Of a stretch of DNA of 64,000 nt, positions 54,241 to 63,615 are shown one piece after another; position 1 is the stretch's first letter, and the number at the start of each line of letters is the position of its first letter. A program made the translations under genes and the position numbers. Below the pieces are notes generated by a model. It saw nothing but the letters and a program-made list of their open reading frames with translations. It had not been told where the DNA came from and did not search any database. The stretch is from Imperialibacter sp. EC-SDR9 (lineage in GTDB: Bacteria; Bacteroidota; Bacteroidia; Cytophagales; Cyclobacteriaceae), in assembly GCF_902498805.1 (NCBI RefSeq), contig NZ_LR701583.1, positions 1-64,000 of the forward strand. The letters are read 5' to 3'.

Positions 54241-55236
54241 TCACGACACTTTCCCTCCCACCTTTTCCAACAATGCCCTGGTTAGCTTAATGCCCTCCTC
54301 TTCCGTCGGGTAGTTGCCTTCTACGCCAAACATCTTCATGGCGGCGCCCTCGGCTTCTATGCCCATAAACCCTTTGAAACCGGAGTCTTTGATGATGGTG
54401 AGCATTTTAACGAAGTCTGTTTCTGTATCGTTGCCCTTTGCATCAAATCCATGGGTTTTGGCGCTTACCCCTTTGGCATAGGGCATCATCGCTTTCACAC
54501 TTTCGTATTTGTCGTAAGTGGCAATGACTTTGGCGCTTTTGAACGCCTCTATAGTCATCTCTTCCATGCGCTCCCTGCGAACGAAGTTACCGAAGTCAGG
54601 CAGTAGCCCTGCATAAGGGTTGTTTACCTGCTTCATTACCTCCACCAGCCATTTGGCATCGGTCGAGGGACCAAAATGGTTTTCGATGATGACATTGATG
54701 CCCGCCTGCTGGCCGAATTCGACCAAACTGCCGTAGCCATCCACACCCGCTTTGGCAATTTCCTCATCGGTGCCTGGCCCGTCCAGGTTGACCCTGATCG
54801 CATGGCAGCCAAGCTCTTTGGCAGCTTCCACCCATTTGTAATGATTTTCAACGGCCTGCTTCCGGGTAGCGGCATCAGGATGGCCTAGTTCACCTTCCGA
54901 ATCTACCATGATGAGCACATTGCGCACGCCAAGGTCGTCGGTGCGGGCTTTTAATTCTTTCACATACTCCTTGTCTCCACCCTTCCCGTTCCAAAAAGTA
55001 GACACATATTCGATATTGGAGATGCCGTAGGTGTTTTTAGCCAGCGCCGGAAACTCGATATTGGTCAGCTTCTGGCTAAAGAAAGAGCCCGCCAGGGAGA
55101 ACTGCGCCAGGGAGATATCGAAGAACAGCTTTTTAGCTGGTGCCTCTGCGAAAAGGTCGAATGGCAAGGTGGCAGCGAGGCCCAAACCGGCAGCCCCTGC
55201 TCCGGTCTTTTTAAGAAAATCTCTTCGGGTGTTCAT
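54241..55236 (-). CDS. Tat-exported sugar phosphate isomerase/epimerase-like TIM-barrel protein
   Basis: A 331-residue member of the xylose isomerase-like TIM-barrel family with a twin-arginine signal (TRRDFLKKTGAGAAGLGL), so it is exported folded. Metal-site acidic residues lie in segments such as NVIIENHFGPSTD and LLPDFGNF. In Bacteroidota such proteins are often encoded with GMC oxidoreductases and act on 3-keto-sugars; here the GMC gene follows upstream in order by 160 bp. The exact reaction is not shown. Confidence 0.85.
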   Translation of the reverse strand: MNTRRDFLKKTGAGAAGLGLAATLPFDLFAEAPAKKLFFDISLAQFSLAGSFFSQKLTNIEFPALAKNTYGISNIEYVSTFWNGKGGDKEYVKELKARTDDLGVRNVLIMVDSEGELGHPDAATRKQAVENHYKWVEAAKELGCHAIRVNLDGPGTDEEIAKAGVDGYGSLVEFGQQAGINVIIENHFGPSTDAKWLVEVMKQVNNPYAGLLPDFGNFVRRERMEEMTIEAFKSAKVIATYDKYESVKAMMPYAKGVSAKTHGFDAKGNDTETDFVKMLTIIKDSGFKGFMGIEAEGAAMKMFGVEGNYPTEEEGIKLTRALLEKVGGKVS

Positions 55237-55396
55237 AGTATATAAGAGGAATTAATAGCGTTTAATTAATCAGCGTTCCTTTTCCGGGAACACCGATCAT
55301 AACGGGCCTCCAGTCGGAGTCAATCTAAGCTAGACAATGAGCTACGGATGTCAAAACGTTTGCGTGTCTTTTTAACACAATGACAATGACGGCTCA

Positions 55397-57091
55397 CTAT
55401 TTCAGCTTACCTGCTTTCATTTCTTCAATAGCATGGTTAGCTGCCCTTGCCGCCAGCGCCATGAAAGTGAGCGATGGATTTTGAGAACCTGTGGATGTCA
55501 TGGCCGCCCCATCTGTTACGTACACATTTCTGGCTAAGTGTAGCTGATTATGCTTGTTCAACAAAGAAGTCTTAGGGTCATAACCCATACGCACACCACC
55601 CATCTCATGAATATCTAATCCGGGGGCTTGTTTGGTATCGTAGGCATTGATGTTGACGCATCCTGCTGCTTCGAGCATTTTTTTGCCTTGCTCAAGAAAG
55701 TCCTGCAGCATTTTTTCGTCGTTCTCATCGTAATCGATCGAAGTGACCAGCTGAGGTATGCCCCAGGCATCCTTATCAGTGTCGCTCAGCCTTACATGAT
55801 TGTCGTACTTGGGAATCGTCTCGCCCTGCAGCATCATAAAAACATTCCATAGACCGGGCTTTTGTAGCTTTTCCTTCAGCTCAGCCCCGACAGTCGCTTC
55901 TCCTCTGTTCCAACCCAATCGCCCGGCGCTGAAGGCGGTGACATAGCGTCCTTTGAAGGCCGGAAACCTTTCGAGCGTGTTTCGGAACGACGGCATGAAA
56001 ATGCTGGTTGGTCGGCGGCCATAATAGTAACCATCTTCAAAGCCGTCGTATTGCGCTGAAATATTGCCCCTGTAGTTGTGAAAAGCGACATACCTTCCCA
56101 ATAGTCCATTGTCATTGCCAAGGCCGTTGGGAAAGCGGTTCGACTTCGAATTGAGCAAAATAAGGTTTGAATTGAGGCAGGCCGCATTGACAAAAATCAC
56201 TTTTGCAAAATATTCCGTCACCTCCCTGGTGTTGGCATCAATCACTCTCACGCCAGTTACCTTGCCTAGTTTGTCGTCGTAAATGATGGACTCCACCACA
56301 GCGTGTGTTCGCATGGTGAGATTGCCAGTTTTGGCTGCCCAAGGCAAGGTGGCTGAATTGGAACTGAAATAGCCGCCGAACGGGCAGCCACGGTAACAAA
56401 GGTGCCTTGCCTGACACTGGCCTCTGCCCTGCTCCTTGTGTACTTCCTGAGGATCGGTCAAATGTGCACACCTGCCCATTATTACCGGTCTGTCGGGATA
56501 CTTTTCCGTGACCTTCTTCTTTATCTCCTCTTCTACACAGTTAAATTCAAAAGCAGGCTGCACTTCACTGTCGGGAAAATGAGGAATCCCATCCCTGTTG
56601 CCGCTAATGCCCGTAAACTTCTCGACGTGAGAATACCATGGAGCCAGGTCATTGTATCGAATAGGCCAATCAACTGCAAAACCTTCTTTTACTGGCCCCT
56701 CAAATTCGAAATCACTCCATCGCTGCACTTGCCTGGCCCATATTAAAGATTTACCGCCCTCCTGATAGCCCCGAATCCAATCGAACGGTTTTTCCTGCAC
56801 ATAGGGGTGTTCTTCATCCTTGACAAAAAATTGCTTTGTGGCATCTTCATAGGCATAGCACCTATTAACCACAGGATTTTTCTCCTCGTCTTCCACCGGG
56901 AGTCTACCCCGGTAATCGAAGTCCCATGGGTCTTTCATCGCCGTCGGATAGTCTTCAATGTGCTTGACTGGTCGGCCTCTTTCCAGCACCAGGGTCTTGG
57001 CTCCTTTCTCGCATAGTTCTTTGGCGGCCCATCCTCCGCTGATGCCCGAACCGATCACAATAGCATCAAATACATTTTGTTTCCTGCTCAT
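55397..57091 (-). CDS. GMC-family oxidoreductase
   Basis: A 564-residue FAD enzyme of the glucose-methanol-choline family. The FAD-binding motif VIGSGISGGWAAKELCEKG is at the N-terminus, and the C-terminal active-site region includes EMGGVRMGYDP and NPSLTFMALAARAANHAIE. No signal peptide is evident and the usual gluconate 2-dehydrogenase subunit 3-like partner is not adjacent. A sugar 3-dehydrogenase role, supported by the neighbouring Tat-exported isomerase, is inference. It precedes that gene and follows the UlaG-like gene on the same strand. Confidence 0.9.
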   Translation of the reverse strand: MSRKQNVFDAIVIGSGISGGWAAKELCEKGAKTLVLERGRPVKHIEDYPTAMKDPWDFDYRGRLPVEDEEKNPVVNRCYAYEDATKQFFVKDEEHPYVQEKPFDWIRGYQEGGKSLIWARQVQRWSDFEFEGPVKEGFAVDWPIRYNDLAPWYSHVEKFTGISGNRDGIPHFPDSEVQPAFEFNCVEEEIKKKVTEKYPDRPVIMGRCAHLTDPQEVHKEQGRGQCQARHLCYRGCPFGGYFSSNSATLPWAAKTGNLTMRTHAVVESIIYDDKLGKVTGVRVIDANTREVTEYFAKVIFVNAACLNSNLILLNSKSNRFPNGLGNDNGLLGRYVAFHNYRGNISAQYDGFEDGYYYGRRPTSIFMPSFRNTLERFPAFKGRYVTAFSAGRLGWNRGEATVGAELKEKLQKPGLWNVFMMLQGETIPKYDNHVRLSDTDKDAWGIPQLVTSIDYDENDEKMLQDFLEQGKKMLEAAGCVNINAYDTKQAPGLDIHEMGGVRMGYDPKTSLLNKHNQLHLARNVYVTDGAAMTSTGSQNPSLTFMALAARAANHAIEEMKAGKLK

Positions 57092-57161
57092 GGTAACAAT
57101 TTATTAAATATTCAGAGACCAGATGGGCCATTTCGGCAACGGCAAACACTGCCGCTAATTC

Positions 57162-57992
57162 CTATCTGATCAGCTTTTTTTCGCCAATCTCAAAAACATG
57201 ATACCGGTTCTTCAGCTCATCATCGATCCATATTTTTACTTCCTCGGGATAGCCCTTCGCCCAGAAACGATTGCTCTCATTCACTTTTACTGTGCTATGG
57301 TGCTGGGGAAAGATATAATCGGGCTGCAGCGTATTGATGAGAATGGTGGAGCGATCAATATACATATTGTGCTCTGTTGGCGAAAAGAAAAGGACGTCAA
57401 TGTCATTGGCAAACAAATGGTCTTCCAGGAGGTAGCTATCGCCAGGCTGCAAAAACCTTTTCCCATTGATATTGAGTACATACCCACAGTCCTGCAGGTT
57501 GGCTTCATAATAGATGGCAAAATTTGCATTGCCATGAAGAGCCCGGATAGGTTCAACCTTTATTCCTTTTACTTCAAAAGGTTCCCTCGGCTTGGCTATA
57601 ACTATCCGCTGGTCAGGAATACCCAGTTTTTTGGCGACGGCCAGACAGCTTTCAGGCATCACAAAAATACAAGTCGATTTCTCCAGGAGTATCTTTGACG
57701 TATACTCGTTAAAATGATCCCCATGGGCATGGGAGACGAAAGAGATATCAATTACCGATGCGATCTCCTCCGGTGTAATAGGTGCAGGAGTCATGCGGCT
57801 TCCATTTTCCAACCAAAGATCGGTAGTCACGACGAGGTTCCCCGATTTAATGATCCAGCTATTGTGCCCCGCCCACCAAACGGCCGTCCCATCGCTATGA
57901 GAACGAATCTCATCAATCATTCTGCTATTTTGAGCAAATCCAAATGACGCAGGTAAGAGGCATGCCAAGAATAATAAGATGCGTTTTTTCAT
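57162..57992 (-). CDS. Exported UlaG-like metallo-beta-lactamase-fold hydrolase
   Basis: A 276-residue MBL-fold enzyme with a signal peptide (MKKRILLFLACLLPASFGFA). The metal motif is SHAHGDHFNEY (HxHxDH), with further ligands such as PTEHN. The fold resembles UlaG (L-ascorbate-6-phosphate lactonase) and related enzymes; exported copies act on unknown periplasmic substrates. I chose ATG 57992 because it begins the signal peptide. It lies 70 bp upstream of the GMC gene on the same strand. Confidence 0.83.
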   Translation of the reverse strand: MKKRILLFLACLLPASFGFAQNSRMIDEIRSHSDGTAVWWAGHNSWIIKSGNLVVTTDLWLENGSRMTPAPITPEEIASVIDISFVSHAHGDHFNEYTSKILLEKSTCIFVMPESCLAVAKKLGIPDQRIVIAKPREPFEVKGIKVEPIRALHGNANFAIYYEANLQDCGYVLNINGKRFLQPGDSYLLEDHLFANDIDVLFFSPTEHNMYIDRSTILINTLQPDYIFPQHHSTVKVNESNRFWAKGYPEEVKIWIDDELKNRYHVFEIGEKKLIR

Positions 57993-58132
57993 AGGCTGGT
58001 GGTGGTGTTTGACCAAAATAATCATATCAATTGAAATAAGCGCCGAAATATGGAGGAACGGGAATAGCTGTTTATCAAAAGTCGGTTCTGTTATTTCAGA
58101 TTTCTATTTATCTTCCATTTTGTACCTAGCCC

Positions 58133-60292
58133 ATGACTAACACCCATTGCTTTATCGGCAACTACATATTTGGTGAGCCCCGTCTGATTTTCGTCAGCCT
58201 CTTGCTATTGGCCTGGGTAATGTGCTCCTGTAGCAGTGCGGATCTGAAAAGAGAGACCTGGCAGGTGTACAAGGGAGATGCCGCCAGCAGCAGCTATTCC
58301 AGTCTCACTCAAATCACCAAAGACAACGTAAGTCGGCTGGAAGTAAGTTGGATTTTTGAACCCACCGACGCTCCCGAAGGTGCCAGAGCGGTCAAATACG
58401 AGTGTAATCCAATCGTTGTCGGCCCTGTGATGTACCTCACGTCTGCCAGACATGTGGTGTATGCGCTTGAAGCGGCTTCGGGCAAAGTCATCTGGTCATT
58501 CGATCCATTTGATGGAAAAGGGGGCGCTATTAAAAGAGGGGTGTCCTACTGGGAAGGTAATGGTGAAAAGCGAATTCTGTTCACCGCCAGGAATCATCTC
58601 TTTGCTTTGAACGCCACTAATGGAGAACAGATACTGGGATTTGGTGAGCAAGGAAAAGTCAACCTGAATATCGAAAACTTCTCGGGCGAAGAAGCCTGGG
58701 TGGTGCCCACTTCACCCGGCATCATTTACAACGATCTGATTATCCTTGGCTCGGAGGTTTCAGAGTCGTACGGAGCAGCCCCTGGCTATATCAGGGCTTA
58801 CAATGTGCTGACAGGCAAGCTAGAGTGGACTTTCCACACCATTCCCCAACCCGGAGAGGTCGGCTATGATACCTGGCCTGCGGATGCATGGAAAAAGGTG
58901 GGCGGTGCCAACAACTGGGGAGGCATGAGCCTCGATGAAAAGCGGAGTATAGTGTATATACCACTAGGCTCTCCTACTTACGATTATTACGGGTCGGATC
59001 GGAAGGGCATGAACTTGTTTGGCAACAGCCTGGTGGCATTAGAAGCTGCGACTGGCAAGCTCGTATGGTACTTTCAAACTACCCACCACGACCTGTGGGA
59101 CTACGACCTACCTGCCCCTCCTAACCTGATCACCGTAACAAAAAACGGCAAGCAAATTGACGCAGTTGCTCAAACAACAAAAACCGGGCTTCTATTTGTT
59201 CTTGACAGGGAAACCGGCGAGCCTATTTTTCCTGTAGAAGAACGGCTTGTGCCCGCCAGCAATATTCCCGGAGAGGAAGCCTGGCCCACGCAGCCATTCC
59301 CTACCAAGCCTTTGCCTTATTCAAAACAATATATTTCCGAAAGTGATTTATTGGACTTTACCCCTGATGCAAAAAAAGAAGTGCTTGACGCCTTCAAGCG
59401 ATTCAGGTATGAGGGTATTTATACGCCTCCTGATACCAGTGGCACACTACTAACGCCAGGCAGTCGTGGCGGTTCGGAATGGGGCGGTGCTGCCTGGGAC
59501 CAGGAAACAGGCCTGCTCTACCTCAATGCCAATGAGTCACCGGAAATTGCCAAAGTAAGCCGGGGAGTGGCGTGGAAAAGCCCGAGAGACCAAAGTATGT
59601 ACAATGTGGGGCGGTCGTTTTATACCACTTACTGCGCCTCTTGTCACGGTACTAACAAACAGGCAACCGATCCCTCTATTCCATCCCTTGTAGACGTGGG
59701 GAAGCGGCTAAGCAAAGAGGAGATACTTAACAGAGTAAAAAATGGCAAAGGGAAAATGCCTGCCTTTGGTCAGGTGGCGGCTGGAAATGAAGACGAGATC
59801 ATCTCCTATTTACTAGAAATTAATAAAGACAAGATTGCCGAAAAGCCAACGGAAGAATCGGATACGGGCATGGTGTATCTTAATCTCACAGCCTATGGTT
59901 ATTTCAGAGACAATAAAGGACGACCAGCCATCAAGCCACCCTGGGGCACATTGAACGCCATCAACCTGAATACAGGAGAGTATTCCTGGCGGGTGCCGCT
60001 GGGCAATATTCCCGAACTTCAGCAGCCTGGCGATCCTCCCACAGGTATTGAAAATTACGGTGGCCCGGTGGTAACGGCCGGAGGACTGGTGTTTATCGCC
60101 GCTACGGGCGATCAGAAGATCAGGGCATTTGACAAAGAGACAGGTGATGAGGTATGGACGGCAGACTTGCCCGGCAACGGGTACGCCAGTCCGGCGGTAT
60201 ACGAAGCAAATGGCAAGCAGCATCTAGCAATTGCCGTCACCGGTAACAGAGAGAAGCCGGGCGGTTGGATGGTGGTCTTTTCCCTGCCCTGA
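58133..60292 (+). CDS. PQQ-dependent dehydrogenase with cytochrome c domain, lipoprotein
   Basis: A 719-residue quinohaemoprotein. A signal ends at VMCSCSS (lipoprotein-like, Cys about 29). An eight-blade propeller with tryptophan-docking sequences (for example NNWGGMSLD and TGLLFVLDRETGEP) encloses a cytochrome c module: CASCH near residue 500 with a downstream KMPAF methionine ligand. It oxidises an alcohol or sugar in the periplasm and passes electrons to the respiratory chain. No PQQ biosynthesis gene is in the window, so cofactor supply may be external or encoded elsewhere. Confidence 0.92.
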   Translation: MTNTHCFIGNYIFGEPRLIFVSLLLLAWVMCSCSSADLKRETWQVYKGDAASSSYSSLTQITKDNVSRLEVSWIFEPTDAPEGARAVKYECNPIVVGPVMYLTSARHVVYALEAASGKVIWSFDPFDGKGGAIKRGVSYWEGNGEKRILFTARNHLFALNATNGEQILGFGEQGKVNLNIENFSGEEAWVVPTSPGIIYNDLIILGSEVSESYGAAPGYIRAYNVLTGKLEWTFHTIPQPGEVGYDTWPADAWKKVGGANNWGGMSLDEKRSIVYIPLGSPTYDYYGSDRKGMNLFGNSLVALEAATGKLVWYFQTTHHDLWDYDLPAPPNLITVTKNGKQIDAVAQTTKTGLLFVLDRETGEPIFPVEERLVPASNIPGEEAWPTQPFPTKPLPYSKQYISESDLLDFTPDAKKEVLDAFKRFRYEGIYTPPDTSGTLLTPGSRGGSEWGGAAWDQETGLLYLNANESPEIAKVSRGVAWKSPRDQSMYNVGRSFYTTYCASCHGTNKQATDPSIPSLVDVGKRLSKEEILNRVKNGKGKMPAFGQVAAGNEDEIISYLLEINKDKIAEKPTEESDTGMVYLNLTAYGYFRDNKGRPAIKPPWGTLNAINLNTGEYSWRVPLGNIPELQQPGDPPTGIENYGGPVVTAGGLVFIAATGDQKIRAFDKETGDEVWTADLPGNGYASPAVYEANGKQHLAIAVTGNREKPGGWMVVFSLP

Positions 60293-60402
60293 TCGAAGCC
60301 AAAGCCGTCAATATTTTTGAAACACCACCGACAAACACCGGTAAGACGCTGTTCCTACTATTTGGTTTTCTATTCACCCTTTATCGTTGTAACTTCTTTG
60401 CC

Positions 60403-62304
60403 ATGAAAACCATCGTCCTGATTACACTCCTCACCTCTTTCCTTTTTATTAATTGGCAACCTGCCTCGGTAGCTGACAAAACCATGGCAGACGAGTTTAT
60501 CGTTGAACCCTCTACCCTGTTGTGCGCTGGCTTCGAATGGAAAATATTTGGCGACGAAAACAGGAACGCCACTGTTTCGGTCGACTACCGAAAAAAAGGA
60601 GACACGCAATGGAAACAAGGCCATCCACTACTGAGAATTGGCGATGAAAAGGTGTATGGTCACGATCAACGATGGGTTTACACCGTGTCCGACATGTTTG
60701 CTGGCAGCATTTTCAACCTCGAACCGGACACCTGGTACGAAGGTCGGTTCATCCTAACTGATCCTGATGGCGTATCAGGAATAGCCGAGAAAGTAGTCAC
60801 CTTCAAAACAAGAGCCGAACCCCAGCCATATGTCGGCGGGCAAACCTACCATGTGTATCCCATGGGCTACGACGGGCCAAAGGAAAGTCCGGCTTTTACC
60901 GGCTTGAATGCTGCATATTATGGCGAAGGCAACCAGGGCGACTGGTGGATGGTGCCAGAGCCCCGTGTGCAGCCGGGAGACGTTATTCTCATACACGCCG
61001 GTCTTTACAAAGGAGACAGAAGAAAGTATGCCCATGAGCTGGCGCTTGATTTTCATGGTGCCTACGTGCTCACTCAAAAAGGCACTGCTGAAAAGCCCAT
61101 CACAATCAAAGCTGCTGGCGATGGAGAGGTGATATTCGATGGCGATGGTGCCTACCGCCTGTTCGATGTGATGGCCGCCGACTACCATTACTTCGAAGGA
61201 CTGACCATCAGGAATACCGAGGTGGCCTTTTATGCCGGACTAAAACGGGTCATGGGTGCCAGCGGACTGACCGTGAAGCGCTGCAAAATGGAAGACATAG
61301 GCATGGCCGTAATGACACACAGCGCTGATTCTAAAGACTTTTATATCGCAGATAATACACTTATTGGCCGCCATGAGCCCGACACACTTATCGGCTGGTA
61401 CGGCTTCGAAGAGCCAGCTCCTCTCACGTCCTACGTGGCCATCAAAGTATATGGTCAGGGGCATGTAGTGTGCCACAACAGCATTTCGTTTTTCCACGAT
61501 GGCATCAGTGTTGATACGCATGGGCTACCTGAAGAAGGCAAGCCCAAGTGTGCGTCAATCGACTTTTATAGAAACGATATCTTCAACATGGCCGACGACT
61601 TTATTGAAGCCGATGGTGGTGTGCACAATATCCGGGTGTTTGAAAACCGGGGCTTTAATTCCTACCACGCCTCTCTGAGTGCTCAGCCCATGTTTGGTGG
61701 ACCTGTCTACTTTATTCGGAATATTTGCTACAACACCCCCGGCACTGCATTAAAGTACATGATCAGGCCAGCAGGCATTTACACTTACAACAACACGTTC
61801 ATTACCGAGGCTGCCATCAGTGTGTTTTCGAATGGCCACTTTCGTAACAACCTCTTCATGGGGCCTTCCGACAGTCGGCCGGCATTGAGTGCAACCACCC
61901 TTACAACTTATTCGACCATGGACTACAATGGGTACCGGAAAAAGTCAGGAGCTGAGAAAAGCTACCGGCTACGCTACCCAACGACTGACGCTCAAAATCA
62001 TGCCGATGAAAAAGAACTAACATGGGTGGAAGCATCGTCAATCAAAGAGCTAAGCAAGCTGACTAGTTTTGAAACACACAGCATTGAAGTTGATTTCGAC
62101 GTTTTCGAAAACGTGCCCATTCCCGACAAAAGGGGGCACGTTTACCCAGTTGAGGGTGTCAATTTTAGCCTAAAGAAAGGCAGCAAAGCAATCGACGCCG
62201 GGGTATCAATTCCAAACATCACCGATGGATTCACGGGGAAAGCACCTGATTTGGGAGCATTGGAGGCTGGAGCGGCGTTGCCGGTTTATGGGCCGAGGAA
62301 TTGA
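60403..62304 (+). CDS. Exported right-handed parallel beta-helix protein
   Basis: A 633-residue protein with a signal peptide (MKTIVLITLLTSFLFINW). The N-terminal part (about 30-170) looks like a fibronectin-like sandwich; the rest (about 180-600) contains regular turns with the pattern of pectate-lyase-like or alginate-related beta-helices (EGLTIRNTEVAFYAG, HNSISFFHDGISV, RNDIFNMADDFIEADG). I start it at ATG 60403 because it opens a signal peptide, although the frame is open to 60265, inside the previous gene. It could be a polysaccharide lyase or glycan-binding protein. Confidence 0.8.
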   Translation: MKTIVLITLLTSFLFINWQPASVADKTMADEFIVEPSTLLCAGFEWKIFGDENRNATVSVDYRKKGDTQWKQGHPLLRIGDEKVYGHDQRWVYTVSDMFAGSIFNLEPDTWYEGRFILTDPDGVSGIAEKVVTFKTRAEPQPYVGGQTYHVYPMGYDGPKESPAFTGLNAAYYGEGNQGDWWMVPEPRVQPGDVILIHAGLYKGDRRKYAHELALDFHGAYVLTQKGTAEKPITIKAAGDGEVIFDGDGAYRLFDVMAADYHYFEGLTIRNTEVAFYAGLKRVMGASGLTVKRCKMEDIGMAVMTHSADSKDFYIADNTLIGRHEPDTLIGWYGFEEPAPLTSYVAIKVYGQGHVVCHNSISFFHDGISVDTHGLPEEGKPKCASIDFYRNDIFNMADDFIEADGGVHNIRVFENRGFNSYHASLSAQPMFGGPVYFIRNICYNTPGTALKYMIRPAGIYTYNNTFITEAAISVFSNGHFRNNLFMGPSDSRPALSATTLTTYSTMDYNGYRKKSGAEKSYRLRYPTTDAQNHADEKELTWVEASSIKELSKLTSFETHSIEVDFDVFENVPIPDKRGHVYPVEGVNFSLKKGSKAIDAGVSIPNITDGFTGKAPDLGALEAGAALPVYGPRN

Positions 62305-62529
62305 GAGGCCTGTGCGTTGCTCAGAGCAAGGCTATTTTAAGGACATTTTGTAAGAACTCCTCCAGGGGTTCACAATCATATAGTCGCACTATGACCTTCT
62401 ATTGCGCTCACTACAACAAACTCTTGGAGGGTTGTAAGTGAAAGCGATTACCGGAGCTTTCAAGACTAGTTAGTTCCGAAACCCAACAATTGACTAATTT
62501 GGAGGCTTGGTATTCCTCGCACCCAACCA

Positions 62530-63615
62530 ATGGCACCAAACGATTCATTTTCCAGCAAGCAATTCGCTCCCTACAACACCCTGGTGCTGGCCGGGCTTTT
62601 TGGCTTTGTATGGGCCAGAGAGGCATGGACTGATGGGTTAATCGTCGACAATATCCTTTTTTGGCCTGGCGGCTACTTCCTTTCCCTTTGGATACTAAGC
62701 CCCTTAGCACTGTATTTCTTCAAATCGCTGGAAACAACTGGGCGGCGGGCTTTCATCAAACGACATTTGGCAATAAGCGCTGGCTTTGGCATACTTCATT
62801 TTATCTTAACCGGTCTATTAATTATCTTATTAGAACGGTTTTTCCGTCTCCCCGAACATTACAATTTCTATCAATCTGGCAGCTACTTCAGGCAGTCCTG
62901 GCCCTATGCGGTTGACGGCATGCTCTGGTATTGGAGCTATATTTTCATTTTTTTGTACCTACAAACCAGAGAGCGGCTAGCCGTTGAAAAGCAAAAATCG
63001 GAAGCTATTCAAAAAGAGCTGGCAGCGTCCGACCTTAGCGTGTTGCGAACAGAGCTCAACCCACACTTTCTTTTCAATGCTATGAACAGCATTGCCATGA
63101 AGGTGAGGCTCAAAGAGAACAAACTGGCTGTGGCCATGATAGCCTCCCTCAATGATCTTCTGAGGTCGGTGCTGTCAAGGAAACGAGAAAAAACGGTGCC
63201 TCTTTCTGAGGAAATTGAGCTACTGAACAAGTACCTGATGATTGAAAGGGTGAGGTTCGGTGACCAGGTAGAAGTAACACAAGATTTCAAGGAAGATTTG
63301 CTCCCGGCAAGTGTGCCACAAATGATATTACAACCGCTGGTTGAAAACGCCTTCAAACATGGAGTGAAAGACAGCCTGCAACAGCAAAAAATCAGCATTA
63401 CCGGAGCAAAGGAGAACGGCGCTCTGATCCTCACCGTCTTCAACACAACCGAACACATGCGACGGTTCGATACAGCCAACGGGTCGGAAGGCGTGGGTTT
63501 GCCCAATGTCATCCACCGGCTTCGCAGGCACTATGGCACTGACTTTCGGTTCCAAAGCATGAGCACTGGTGCTGGCATTGCTTTCAGAATTACTTTACCT
63601 TTTCGGTCGATATGA
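62530..63615 (+). CDS. LytS/YehU-type sensor histidine kinase
   Basis: A 361-residue membrane kinase. Membrane segments lie at about 14-34, 45-65, 80-105 and 125-148; the histidine-kinase domain shows the phospho-acceptor motif LNPHFLFNAMNSIA (H179), an N-box in LVENAFKHG, and the G-box GSEGVGLPNV. Kinases of this group pair with LytTR response regulators. The stop overlaps the next ATG by ATGA, so kinase and regulator are co-translated. The signal sensed is unknown. Confidence 0.92.
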   Translation: MAPNDSFSSKQFAPYNTLVLAGLFGFVWAREAWTDGLIVDNILFWPGGYFLSLWILSPLALYFFKSLETTGRRAFIKRHLAISAGFGILHFILTGLLIILLERFFRLPEHYNFYQSGSYFRQSWPYAVDGMLWYWSYIFIFLYLQTRERLAVEKQKSEAIQKELAASDLSVLRTELNPHFLFNAMNSIAMKVRLKENKLAVAMIASLNDLLRSVLSRKREKTVPLSEEIELLNKYLMIERVRFGDQVEVTQDFKEDLLPASVPQMILQPLVENAFKHGVKDSLQQQKISITGAKENGALILTVFNTTEHMRRFDTANGSEGVGLPNVIHRLRRHYGTDFRFQSMSTGAGIAFRITLPFRSI

